Source of the DNA: a bacterium
GTDB taxonomy: Bacteria; Bacillota; Clostridia; Oscillospirales; CAG-272
Assembly: GCA_004558975.1 (NCBI GenBank)
Contig: SFZB01000063.1
Coordinates: 1 to 5,209 of the forward strand
Reading direction: 5' to 3'
DNA length: 5,209 nt
Shown: positions 1-5,209 of the stretch, piece by piece
Position numbering within the stretch: the first letter of the stretch is position 1
Layout: each line of letters begins with the position of its first letter
Notes under the pieces: generated by a model
Told to the model about the DNA's origin: nothing
Databases searched by the model: none
Seen by the model: the letters and a program-made list of their open reading frames with translations, nothing else
Position numbers and translations under genes: made by a program

Positions 1-192
1 CTGCACGTTCTTTGCAAGAGAAGCGTCCCACTCCGTGAGTTTTTCGCCCACAAAGCGCGGGGACTTATACCAGCCGAGGAACGCCGTATCGCCGGTCGGA
101 GTCGGGAGTTTAACCTTCCCGTCATCCACGATATACGCGATACGATCGGAGCCCGACAACTTCCCGCCGTTTGCATTCAGCGTCACCGTGTA
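1..192 (-). repeat. InlB B-type protein repeat 3, possibly cut by the edge
   Basis: Residues 193-256 of the lipoprotein. It opens with YTVTLNANGG and contains FLGWY. The usual closing aromatic strand is not clearly reached before the window ends. It is less like repeats 1 and 2 than they are like each other. Confidence 0.72.
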
Positions 193-768
193 CGTGACCA
201 CTTTCCAGTCCGCCCAGAATTCGAGATTCTGCATATTGTCGGTCGGGACGCGGCTGTAATAGTCCGCTTCGCTGAAATCCTCCCCGTCATACCAGCCCTG
301 AAAATCGTATCCGACTCGCTCGGGGATCGGAAGAGACCACGCGTCTTCCCCCGTCGAATAACTGGTACGGACATCGGTGGTAAACGTACCGCCGTTCAAG
401 TGATAGGTAATGGTATAATCGCCCGGCTCCGCCCAGATCGCGAAGAACTCGAGATCCCCCGCCTGATCGGTCGGCACCTTTGTGTACTTTGTATCCGTCT
501 CGGTATTCGGCTCCGAAACGTCATACCAACCGAGGAAGAGTGCCCCCTCTTTTGTCGGCGTCGGCAACGTCGCCGCCTCGTCACCCGTCCGATACTTCTC
601 CGGCACATCCGCATCGTCTGCGAAAGCACCGCCGTTCAGGTGATAAGTGATCGTGTACGACCGCTTGTTGTCTTTTTTGTTGCCGCAGGCGGCAAAAACC
701 GGCATCAGCATGGCTACCAATACCAAGACAACCGTAAGCCGCATCAGAAATGTTCGCTTGCTTGTCAT
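1..768 (-). CDS. InlB B-repeat (Listeria-Bacteroides repeat) lipoprotein, C-terminus beyond window
   Basis: Seen: an open frame of 256 codons from the ATG at 768-766 to the window edge with no stop, so the gene is 3'-partial. The N-terminus has basic residues (K4, R5, R10), a hydrophobic core at about residues 11-26, and VFAAC ending at Cys28. This is a plausible lipobox, although Phe at -3 is not ideal. A short charged linker (KKDNKR) follows, then three tandem repeats at about residues 38-112, 118-188 and 193 onward, each with an LNGG or NANGG motif and a GWY motif. Known: such Flg_new / InlB B-type repeats occur in surface proteins of Firmicutes and form small ubiquitin-like beta folds; they usually act as spacers or adhesion modules. 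Inferred: an exported lipoprotein tethered to the outer membrane face. Any functional C-terminal domain lies outside the window. The start is supported by GGAG at 774-777, five bases upstream, and by a promoter further upstream. Confidence 0.88.
   Translation of the reverse strand, partial: MTSKRTFLMRLTVVLVLVAMLMPVFAACGNKKDNKRSYTITYHLNGGAFADDADVPEKYRTGDEAATLPTPTKEGALFLGWYDVSEPNTETDTKYTKVPTDQAGDLEFFAIWAEPGDYTITYHLNGGTFTTDVRTSYSTGEDAWSLPIPERVGYDFQGWYDGEDFSEADYYSRVPTDNMQNLEFWADWKVVTYTVTLNANGGKLSGSDRIAYIVDDGKVKLPTPTGDTAFLGWYKSPRFVGEKLTEWDASLAKNVQ
205..417 (-). repeat. InlB B-type protein repeat 2
   Basis: Residues 118-188 of the lipoprotein. It opens with YTITYHLNGG, has FQGWY in the middle and closes with FWADW. 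It follows repeat 1 after a five-residue linker (AEPGD). The opening strand is identical in protein to repeat 1, while the middle part has diverged. Confidence 0.82.
433..657 (-). repeat. InlB B-type protein repeat 1
   Basis: Residues 38-112 of the lipoprotein. It opens with YTITYHLNGG and contains FLGWY and a closing FFAIW, the typical beginning, middle and end of a Listeria-Bacteroides repeat. Its opening DNA (about 628-657) is nearly identical to that of repeat 2 at about 388-417, 240 bases away, so the pair looks like a tandem duplication with an 80-residue period. Confidence 0.82.
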
Positions 769-783
769 GATCGCTCCGTTTCC

Positions 784-800
784 GTCCCGCATCGCGGGAC
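784..800 (-). promoter_or_regulatory. 5' leader hairpin of the repeat lipoprotein mRNA
   Basis: A perfect 7-bp inverted repeat (gtcccgc / gcgggac) with a 3-base loop, or 6 bp with a 5-base loop. It lies between the predicted transcription start near 813 and the Shine-Dalgarno site at 774-777. It has no following T-run, so it is more likely a stabilising or regulatory leader structure than a terminator. Confidence 0.5.
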
Positions 801-819
801 AAAATGATATTCTGATATT

Positions 820-848
820 ATTGTATCGTTTTTCAGGGGGCTTCGCAA
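820..848 (-). promoter_or_regulatory. Sigma-A-type promoter of the repeat lipoprotein
   Basis: On the minus strand TTGCGA (848-843; 4 of 6 consensus bases) is followed by exactly 17 bases and TACAAT (825-820; 5 of 6). The predicted start near 813 gives a leader of about 45 bases before the ATG at 768. Position, spacing and the AT-rich sequence after the -10 box all fit a housekeeping promoter. Confidence 0.72.
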
Positions 849-925
849 GCGTCATATTGCCAATTTTGTTTCACCCGAATTGTGGAGTCTGCCATTTTGG
901 TTCAAGCCACTACGACCGCCATTGG

Positions 926-939
926 CATAATGCATAATG
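926..939. repeat. Tandem 7-bp repeat cataatg x2
   Basis: Two perfect adjacent copies of cataatg, with the self-complementary atgcat at the junction. It lies in the gene-free stretch 769-1031, left of the multi-hairpin element. It may be the edge of an intergenic repeat, but only two copies are present. Confidence 0.4.
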
Positions 940-949
940 AACGATATAT

Positions 950-1028
950 GTTTTCGTCGTTTTGCTAGCTGCGTTTTGCAAAAAACGCAATAGAGAGGCA
1001 AAATCAACAGACTTTGCCTCCCGAAAAC
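950..1028 (-). other. Nested multi-hairpin element after the YgjV-family gene
   Basis: Two perfect 8-bp hairpins lie side by side: 970-977 with 982-989 (loop gcaa), and 995-1002 with 1013-1020 (10-base loop). They are enclosed by a 7-bp inverted repeat (gttttcg at 950-956, cgaaaac at 1022-1028), giving a possible three-way junction. On the minus strand it begins four bases after the YgjV-family stop and would be in its 3' untranslated region. Neither hairpin is followed directly by a good T-run, so it is not a classical intrinsic terminator. It could be a 3'-end or processing structure, a small structured RNA, or a small palindromic repeat. The structure is seen; the function is not known. 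Confidence 0.45.
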
Positions 1029-1031
1029 GAG

Positions 1032-1775
1032 TCATTTGAATGATTCTTTTGGCGATTTTTCCGATGGATTTCCCGATGTCGGTAAGCCGTTTGTGGAAAC
1101 CGTCGCATCGTCCCCCGGGGCGCGGGCAGCCGCGGATATCGGGGCAATCGGAGATACCGGTGGGGGTGTGGGAACAGCATCCGTAGCAGGTGTCGGGGCA
1201 GATGCCGAGGCGGTACGGCGAGAGTGCAGCAGGCGAACGATCGTCACCACCGTCATCAGCAGTTCCACACAGCAATAGACAGTCGCGACATACGCCTCTG
1301 CCCGAAGATTGAACCAGATCCAAAGCCCGTTACAGACAATAGCGCAGATGCGGAGGACATACGGATTCTTTTGCCAGACAGCATAGGTGAAGAGAACCGC
1401 CGTCACGATCGGGACGAGGTCGGAGGGGGTGCGAAAGGCTACAGCCCCGAGCACGACACTCACCCCGGCAAAGACAAAGCCGACCCAGCGGGGCGCTTCC
1501 CTGCCGCGGATCAGGAACAGAAACACAAACAGATATTTCGCAAAGCAAACACAATCATTGACAACGCCCGATACCGACGCGAGAAGCGCATATTGAACGC
1601 CGTACAACGCAACGGTCATCATCTGCAAGAGCAGATACAGCGTGCGTCGCCTTGAGAAGTAACTCCCGCAGGAAATCGCGCAACCGACAAGCCCGAGCGC
1701 CTGTGCGGCAAGAAACGCCTGCCGCGTGACATCTCCCGCCTCCGAGCCAAAGATGCTCAGCAACTGTACGATCAT
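1032..1775 (-). CDS. YgjV-family multi-pass inner membrane protein with a Pro/Ala-rich tail
   Basis: 247 residues. Seen: about six or seven hydrophobic segments (roughly residues 19-38, 45-66, 71-90, 97-113, 118-134, 138-156 and 161-182), followed by a polar tail of about 60 residues (186-247) rich in Pro, Ala, Ser and Thr. The pattern QALGLVGCAISCGSYFSRRR near the start, an ND motif at the third segment, and WQKNPYVLRICAIVCNGLW in the sixth fit the Imp-YgjV family (Escherichia coli YgjV is a bacterial inner membrane protein of about 180 residues). The family's function is not established, so none is assigned. The extra length over the E. coli protein is mainly the tail. The ATG start is supported by AAGGAG at 1784-1789 with an 8-base spacer. 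A strong terminator separates it from fhs upstream. I saw no convincing promoter in the gap, so it may depend on a weak promoter or on read-through. Confidence 0.83.
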   Translation of the reverse strand: MIVQLLSIFGSEAGDVTRQAFLAAQALGLVGCAISCGSYFSRRRTLYLLLQMMTVALYGVQYALLASVSGVVNDCVCFAKYLFVFLFLIRGREAPRWVGFVFAGVSVVLGAVAFRTPSDLVPIVTAVLFTYAVWQKNPYVLRICAIVCNGLWIWFNLRAEAYVATVYCCVELLMTVVTIVRLLHSRRTASASAPTPATDAVPTPPPVSPIAPISAAARAPGDDATVSTNGLPTSGNPSEKSPKESFK

Positions 1776-1783
1776 CTATCGTT

Positions 1784-1789
1784 CTCCTT
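1784..1789 (-). promoter_or_regulatory. Ribosome binding site of the YgjV-family gene
   Basis: AAGGAG on the minus strand, eight bases before the ATG at 1775. This near-perfect Shine-Dalgarno site fixes the start and argues against a later internal start. Confidence 0.8.
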
Positions 1790-1875
1790 CCCGAAAGCGC
1801 CTGTGTCGCACCGGCGCGGTGTCTTCTCACCACTTCGGTCTGTTCCCGTGCAGCGCTCTCATCTTCAGATCAAAT

Positions 1876-1911
1876 ACGGCGCGGAGCCATAATTTCCGGG
1901 CTCCGCGCCGT
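1876..1911 (-). terminator. Intrinsic terminator of fhs
   Basis: A perfect 13-bp GC-rich stem (acggcgcggagcc at 1876-1888, ggctccgcgccgt at 1899-1911) with a 10-base loop begins seven bases after the fhs stop codon. On the minus strand it is followed by TTTGAT, a short, modest T-rich stretch. The other side is also AT-rich (tttactt), so it could work in both directions, but no plus-strand gene approaches it. Confidence 0.82.
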
Positions 1912-1918
1912 TTACTTA

Positions 1919-3598
1919 TCAAAACAGCCCGATGATTTTCCCGTCCGGCGTGACATCGATCCGCTCCGCGGCGGGCGACTTCGGGAGACCGGGCATCGTC
2001 ATGATATCGCCGGTCAGCGCGACGACAAAGCCCGCCCCTGCCGACACGCGTACGTTGCGTACCGTGACGGTAAAGCCGTCGGGTGCGCCGAGGCGTTTCG
2101 GGTCGTCCGAGAAGCTGTACTGCGTCTTGGCGATGCAGACGGGACAGTGACCGAACCCGAGCGCGGTGAGACGCGTCAGTTCTGCCGACGCGACCGGTGT
2201 GAATGCCACATCCGCGCCGCGGTACACCCGCGTCACGATTGCGCGGATCTTATTCTCCAGTGTTTCTTCATCCGGGTATGCAAAGGAAAACACCTCAGGG
2301 TTCCCTTTGTCGATCAGACGCATCACCTCACGCGCGAGCGCCACACCGCCTTCGCCGCCCTTCGCCCATACGTCAGACAGCACTGCCTGCACGCCGAGCG
2401 AACGACAATGTTCCGTGACACAGGCAATCTCCGCGTCCGTATCGGTCGGAAAACGGTTGATTGCCACCACGCACGGAAGATGATAGACTTCGCGGATGTT
2501 TGCCACATGGCGGAGCAGATTCGGCAGTCCGCGCGTGAGCGCCTCGAGATCCTCCGCGCCGAGCGCATCTTTGGCAAGACCACCGTGCATCTTCAAGGCG
2601 CGCACCGTCGCCACGAGGACGACTGCATCCGGCACGAGCCCCGCCATGCGGCACTTGATGTCAAGAAATTTCTCCGCTCCGAGGTCGGCACCGAAGCCCG
2701 CCTCGGTCACGGTATAGTCGGCGTAGTGCATCGCACACTTCGTCGCGATGACAGAATTGCAGCCGTGCGCGATATTGGCGAAAGGACCGCCGTGCACGAG
2801 TGCCGGGGTGCCCTCCAGCGTCTGTACAAGGTTGGGTTCGAGAGCGTCGCGCAGGAGCGCCGTCATAGCACCCGCCGCCCCGAGATCCCCCGCCGTCACA
2901 GGGTCGCCGCCGTAGGTGTAACCGACGATCATACGGGAAAGCCGTTTCCTGAGGTCGGAAAGTGATGTCGCGAGGCAAAGCACCGCCATGACCTCGGACG
3001 CGACCGTAATATCAAAGCCGTCCTCGCGGGGCGTACCGTTGACTTTCCCACCGAGCCCGTCCACGATAAAACGCAGTTGCCGGTCGTTCATATCTACGCA
3101 GCGTTTCCATGTGATACGGCGAGGATCAATGCCGAGCGCATTCCCCTGTTGGATATGATTATCCAGCATGGCGGCAAGCAGGTTGTTCGCCGCGCCGATG
3201 GCATGGAAATCCCCCGTGAAGTGCAGGTTGATGTCCTCCATGGGGACGACCTGCGCATATCCGCCGCCGGCGGCGCCGCCCTTGATGCCGAACACGGGTC
3301 CGAGCGAGGGCTCCCGCAGGGCGACCATGGCATCCTTTCCGATCCGGCGAAGCCCGTCGGCAAGACCGATCGTCGTCGTCGTTTTCCCCTCCCCTGCCGG
3401 GGTCGGGGTCATCGCGGTCACGAGAATGAGTTTCCCTCGCCCGAGCGGCACGCCGTCCATGGCAGAGAGGCGGATCTTCGCCTTATATCTGCCGTAAGTC
3501 TCCAGTACATCTTCCGGGATATGCGCCGTTTTCGCCACCTCGGTGATGGGGTGCATCTCACACGCCTGTGCAATCTCAATATCCGTTTTCTGTGCCAT
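1919..3598 (-). CDS. fhs: Formate-tetrahydrofolate ligase (10-formyl-THF synthetase), EC 6.3.4.3
   Basis: 559 residues, full length for the family. It joins formate to tetrahydrofolate using ATP to give 10-formyl-THF in the cytoplasm. This feeds purine and formyl-methionine synthesis and, in acetogens, the methyl branch of the Wood-Ljungdahl pathway. Seen: N-terminal TDIEIAQA; ATP-binding P-loop TPTPAGEGKTTTT at 64-76; REPSLGP at 95-101; the Gly-rich IKGGAAGGGYAQVVPMED at 105-122; HFTGDFHAIGAANNLLAA at 126-143; HGGPFANIAHGCNS at 269-282; TEAGFGADLGAEKF at 298-311; VWAKGGEGG at 410-418; AKTQYSFSDD at 490-499; GDIMTMPGLPK at 530-540. These line up along the whole length with the Moorella thermoacetica enzyme as I recall it, and no key motif is broken. 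The ATG is preceded by GGGAGGGG (3604-3611), with GGAGG seven bases from the start. It has its own strong promoter and terminator, so it is probably monocistronic. No folD, fchA, metF or carbon-monoxide dehydrogenase gene is adjacent, so the window cannot say whether the host is an acetogen. Confidence 0.98.
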   Translation of the reverse strand: MAQKTDIEIAQACEMHPITEVAKTAHIPEDVLETYGRYKAKIRLSAMDGVPLGRGKLILVTAMTPTPAGEGKTTTTIGLADGLRRIGKDAMVALREPSLGPVFGIKGGAAGGGYAQVVPMEDINLHFTGDFHAIGAANNLLAAMLDNHIQQGNALGIDPRRITWKRCVDMNDRQLRFIVDGLGGKVNGTPREDGFDITVASEVMAVLCLATSLSDLRKRLSRMIVGYTYGGDPVTAGDLGAAGAMTALLRDALEPNLVQTLEGTPALVHGGPFANIAHGCNSVIATKCAMHYADYTVTEAGFGADLGAEKFLDIKCRMAGLVPDAVVLVATVRALKMHGGLAKDALGAEDLEALTRGLPNLLRHVANIREVYHLPCVVAINRFPTDTDAEIACVTEHCRSLGVQAVLSDVWAKGGEGGVALAREVMRLIDKGNPEVFSFAYPDEETLENKIRAIVTRVYRGADVAFTPVASAELTRLTALGFGHCPVCIAKTQYSFSDDPKRLGAPDGFTVTVRNVRVSAGAGFVVALTGDIMTMPGLPKSPAAERIDVTPDGKIIGLF

Positions 3599-3603
3599 AT
3601 CGG

Positions 3604-3616
3604 CCCCTCCCGGAGG
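3604..3616 (-). promoter_or_regulatory. fhs ribosome binding site with adjacent complementary sequence
   Basis: On the minus strand CCTCC (3616-3612) directly precedes GGGAGGGG (3611-3604), the Shine-Dalgarno region. CCTC (3616-3613) can pair with GAGG (3609-3606) over a 3-base loop, so the site may be partly hidden in a small 4-bp hairpin. Spacing from GGAGG to the ATG is seven bases. Confidence 0.55.
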
Positions 3617-3619
3617 ATA

Positions 3620-3636
3620 CGCGCGTCATGCGCGCG
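3620..3636 (-). promoter_or_regulatory. 5' leader hairpin of fhs mRNA
   Basis: A perfect 6-bp all-GC stem (cgcgcg / cgcgcg) with a 5-base loop. It lies a few bases after the predicted start near 3642 and eight bases before the purine-rich ribosome binding region. Its position near the 5' end suggests mRNA stabilisation or control of translation. It does not resemble a tetrahydrofolate riboswitch, which would need a longer leader. Confidence 0.5.
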
Positions 3637-3648
3637 GGATTTTTAATC

Positions 3649-3677
3649 ATGTTACCACCGTGCGCCCGCAATGTCAA
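3649..3677 (-). promoter_or_regulatory. Sigma-A-type promoter of fhs
   Basis: On the minus strand a perfect TTGACA (3677-3672) is followed by exactly 17 bases and TAACAT (3654-3649; 4 of 6 consensus bases), then an AT-rich stretch. The predicted start near 3642 gives a leader of about 44 bases. Confidence 0.78.
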
Positions 3678-3703
3678 GCGCAGAGCCCTGCTTTTTGCGG
3701 GCG
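3663..3703. promoter_or_regulatory. 9-bp inverted repeat over the fhs -35 region (candidate operator)
   Basis: The arms cgcccgcaa (3663-3671) and ttgcgggcg (3695-3703) are perfect inverted copies with 23 bases between them. One arm fills the first part of the promoter spacer, directly beside the -35 box; the other lies upstream of it. Arms in both places around a -35 box suit a dimeric regulator, though the long gap is unusual. No binding protein can be named. Confidence 0.35.
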
Positions 3704-3833
3704 GGAATTCCTTTACCTCACGGAAAGTTAGCTTTACATCCAACTAGCGTCACCTGTTGTTGAAAGGATGCAAGCGCCCGAAAAGCACTATAAAGCAGGG
3801 AATTTCGTCTGTATAGTTCCCTTTCCGCGGAGA

Positions 3834-3863
3834 ACGGGAGCGGCGCCGATGCACCGCTCCCGT
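3834..3863 (-). terminator. Terminator-like hairpin after the protease gene
   Basis: A perfect 10-bp stem (acgggagcgg at 3834-3843, ccgctcccgt at 3854-3863) with a 10-base loop, 23 bases after the protease stop codon. On the minus strand it is followed by TCTCCGCGG and not a T-run, so it may be a weak terminator or a 3'-end stabilising structure. A second weaker inverted repeat (aggga at 3797-3801, tccct at 3818-3822, extendable to 6 bp), followed by CTTTAT on the minus strand, could assist it. Confidence 0.5.
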
Positions 3864-3886
3864 CAGTGTTCCGTACAATGCCGGTT

Positions 3887-5209
3887 TTACTCAATCCAGT
3901 CGGCTGTCACCGTGCCGGTGAGGGTCAGCGTCACGCCGTCACGCACGACCGTCACTTTAATCGTATCGCCGACGCGCGCGTTCAGCATCTCGTCGATGAT
4001 GTGGAAGGTGCGCGTCACCTCGACTTCCTCTCTTTCGCCGACCTGCAGAGAGAGAATCGTATCATCCTTTTTAAGACCGATGGTCTCTCCGGCGCCGCCA
4101 GCCGTCACATCGCCGACCTTCACCGTCTCCACGATAGAGGTGAGGAGCGTCTCCGTATCATACACAAGATGCGTATCCGTCCCTGTCGGCGTGACACGCA
4201 GTACCGCGCGGCGGAACGAACCGTTGTTTGCGATGATATTTTCCGCGACGGCAACCGCCACGTTGGAGGGAATCGCGTAACCGATGTTCTCGATACTGCT
4301 CGAAACGATCTTCGCGTTGACAATGCCGATCAGTTCGCCTTTGGCGTTATACAATCCGCCGCCGGAGTTCCCGGAGTTGACCGCCGCATCGACGCGGATC
4401 ACGCGGAAATTGTTCTTCTGATTCTCATTGTCGATGGCAGTCATCTGAATGGTCTCGGAGTCCACGCTGATGATCCCGGCAGTAGCGGAGATCCCGGCGC
4501 CCTCGGGGTTCCCGACGACAAGTGCCGTGCTACCGACCGAAAAGGCGGAAGAATCCGCGATCTTGGCGGCGGTGGCGCCCTTCAGTGCCGAAGGATTATT
4601 CACGCGCAGAACGGCAATATCGTAATCCGCGGAGCCGCCGACATAGGTCGCCCTGACCGCTTCCGTACTGCCGCACATGTAAATACTGATATCCTCGCTG
4701 ATGTGGTCGCTCGCGTTGCTGTCTGCATCATAGACAACGTGCTGGTTGGTGATGATCAGCGCTTCGTTCGTCTCCCAGTCCAGCGAATAGATGACGCCGG
4801 AACCGGCGGCCGCATAGGACTGGTCTTGCTTATATACTTTCCCGAAGGGTCCCGCCTGATAATAGACCGTCTTGGTAAACTGGCAGATGACCTGCACGGT
4901 ACTGAGAAGTGCCCGGGAAGCAGCGATCTGCGTCACACCCCCCTCGCTCCCGTTGATCGTCACGTCTCCGAGCTTACTCTCGGTCACGTTCGTGACGGAG
5001 GAACCGATGTTGACGCAACTGCCGTTCGAGTAACAGACAATGATGTTCCCGCCCTCGATCTTGACATTCGTCACATACGGGGTACTGCTACCGCTTTTAT
5101 CCGAACTGCCCGTGAAGGGCACCAGCGTCCGACTGTCGGTATCGCAGGATACGAGCAGACCGCAGAAGACGCCCACCAGCAACAGAAGTGCCAGCAGGAG
5201 CGAGCCTTT
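3887..5209 (-). CDS. HtrA/DegP-like trypsin-family serine protease lipoprotein with PDZ domain, start beyond window
   Basis: 440 codons are visible and the frame is open to the right edge, so the gene is 5'-partial. Numbering from the edge, residues 1-22 (K, G, S, a Leu-rich core, then LVSC) form a lipoprotein signal peptide with a good lipobox at Cys22. A polar linker and a beta-rich region without recognised motifs (about 40-95) follow, then a trypsin-like domain (about 100-325) with the complete triad: His157 in ITNQHVV, Asp197 in DYDIAVL and Ser282 in NSGNSGGGLYN. A PDZ-type domain (about 340-430, with GLKKDDTILSLQ) ends the protein. Known: HtrA-type proteases degrade or control misfolded and regulatory proteins outside the cytoplasm, with the PDZ domain binding C-termini or gating activity. 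Inferred: a membrane-anchored extracytoplasmic quality-control protease. The TTG at 5182 lies inside the hydrophobic core, so it is not the true start. The stop is TAA at 3889-3887. Confidence 0.93.
   Translation of the reverse strand, partial: KGSLLLALLLLVGVFCGLLVSCDTDSRTLVPFTGSSDKSGSSTPYVTNVKIEGGNIIVCYSNGSCVNIGSSVTNVTESKLGDVTINGSEGGVTQIAASRALLSTVQVICQFTKTVYYQAGPFGKVYKQDQSYAAAGSGVIYSLDWETNEALIITNQHVVYDADSNASDHISEDISIYMCGSTEAVRATYVGGSADYDIAVLRVNNPSALKGATAAKIADSSAFSVGSTALVVGNPEGAGISATAGIISVDSETIQMTAIDNENQKNNFRVIRVDAAVNSGNSGGGLYNAKGELIGIVNAKIVSSSIENIGYAIPSNVAVAVAENIIANNGSFRRAVLRVTPTGTDTHLVYDTETLLTSIVETVKVGDVTAGGAGETIGLKKDDTILSLQVGEREEVEVTRTFHIIDEMLNARVGDTIKVTVVRDGVTLTLTGTVTADWIE

Noticed and set aside
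400..807. A 135-codon plus-strand open frame opposite the repeat lipoprotein
   Set aside because: It overlaps the well-supported lipoprotein and its leader, is Arg-rich and unlike known proteins, and shows no family signature.
910..1323. A 137-codon minus-strand frame overlapping the YgjV-family gene
   Set aside because: It is an out-of-frame shadow of the membrane protein and runs through the multi-hairpin element; it has no plausible domain.
2147..2965. A 272-codon plus-strand open frame opposite fhs
   Set aside because: It lies wholly antisense to the clear fhs coding sequence, its protein is rich in Arg and His with no recognisable motif, and such long shadow frames are common in GC-rich genes.
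3620..3645. A plus-strand terminator: GC hairpin followed by ttttt
   Set aside because: No plus-strand gene leads into it. The T-run falls near the predicted fhs transcription start on the minus strand, so the leader explanation is better.
3599..3660. A tetrahydrofolate riboswitch before fhs
   Set aside because: The predicted leader is only about 44 bases and contains one simple hairpin, which is too short for that riboswitch.
3680..3696. A small gcag / ctgc hairpin followed by ttttt on the plus strand
   Set aside because: The stem is only four base pairs and there is no plus-strand gene upstream; it is likely chance within the fhs promoter region.
3785..3816. A minus-strand promoter TATACA - 17 bases - TATAGT between the protease and fhs
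   Set aside because: The -35 match is weak, it sits in a terminator-like region, and the stronger fhs promoter lies closer to the gene.
3768..4280. A 170-codon plus-strand open frame overlapping the end of the protease
   Set aside because: Most of it is antisense to the PDZ domain. A possible plus promoter, ttgaaa with tataaa, has a 23-base spacer, which is too long.

Overview
The window carries four protein-coding genes, all on the minus strand, so transcription runs from the right edge to the left. In that order they are: a membrane-anchored HtrA/DegP-like serine protease whose start lies beyond the right edge; a complete formate-tetrahydrofolate ligase (fhs); a small YgjV-family membrane protein; and the N-terminal part of a lipoprotein with Listeria-Bacteroides (InlB B-type, Flg_new) repeats that runs off the left edge. 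No RNA genes, CRISPR arrays, insertion sequences or phage genes were seen.

The organism is probably a fairly GC-rich anaerobic bacterium of the Bacillota, most likely a Clostridia-type gut lineage. The reasons are strong AGGAG-type Shine-Dalgarno sites, sigma-A-like promoters with 17-base spacers, two lipoprotein signal peptides, InlB-type repeats, and an Fhs very like those of acetogenic and other clostridia. This placement is an inference; no marker gene settles it.

Layout. Bases 1-768 hold the repeat lipoprotein, with its promoter at 820-848 and a leader hairpin at 784-800. Bases 769-1031 are non-coding and include a nested multi-hairpin element at 950-1028, directly after the YgjV-family stop codon. 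Bases 1032-1775 encode the YgjV-family protein. A strong 13-bp-stem terminator at 1876-1911 separates it from fhs (1919-3598). Bases 3599-3886 hold the fhs promoter (perfect TTGACA, 17-base spacer), a leader hairpin, a 9-bp inverted repeat around the -35 box, and a terminator-like hairpin for the protease. Bases 3887-5209 encode the protease.

The genes do not form an obvious pathway. Fhs is a cytoplasmic one-carbon enzyme, and at least fhs and the repeat lipoprotein have their own promoters, so they look like independent transcription units. The protease and the repeat lipoprotein are both predicted to be anchored on the outer face of the membrane. I found no convincing new defence or mobile system. 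The points most worth a second look are in the non-coding DNA: the folded element after the YgjV-family gene, and the unusually structured fhs promoter and leader.
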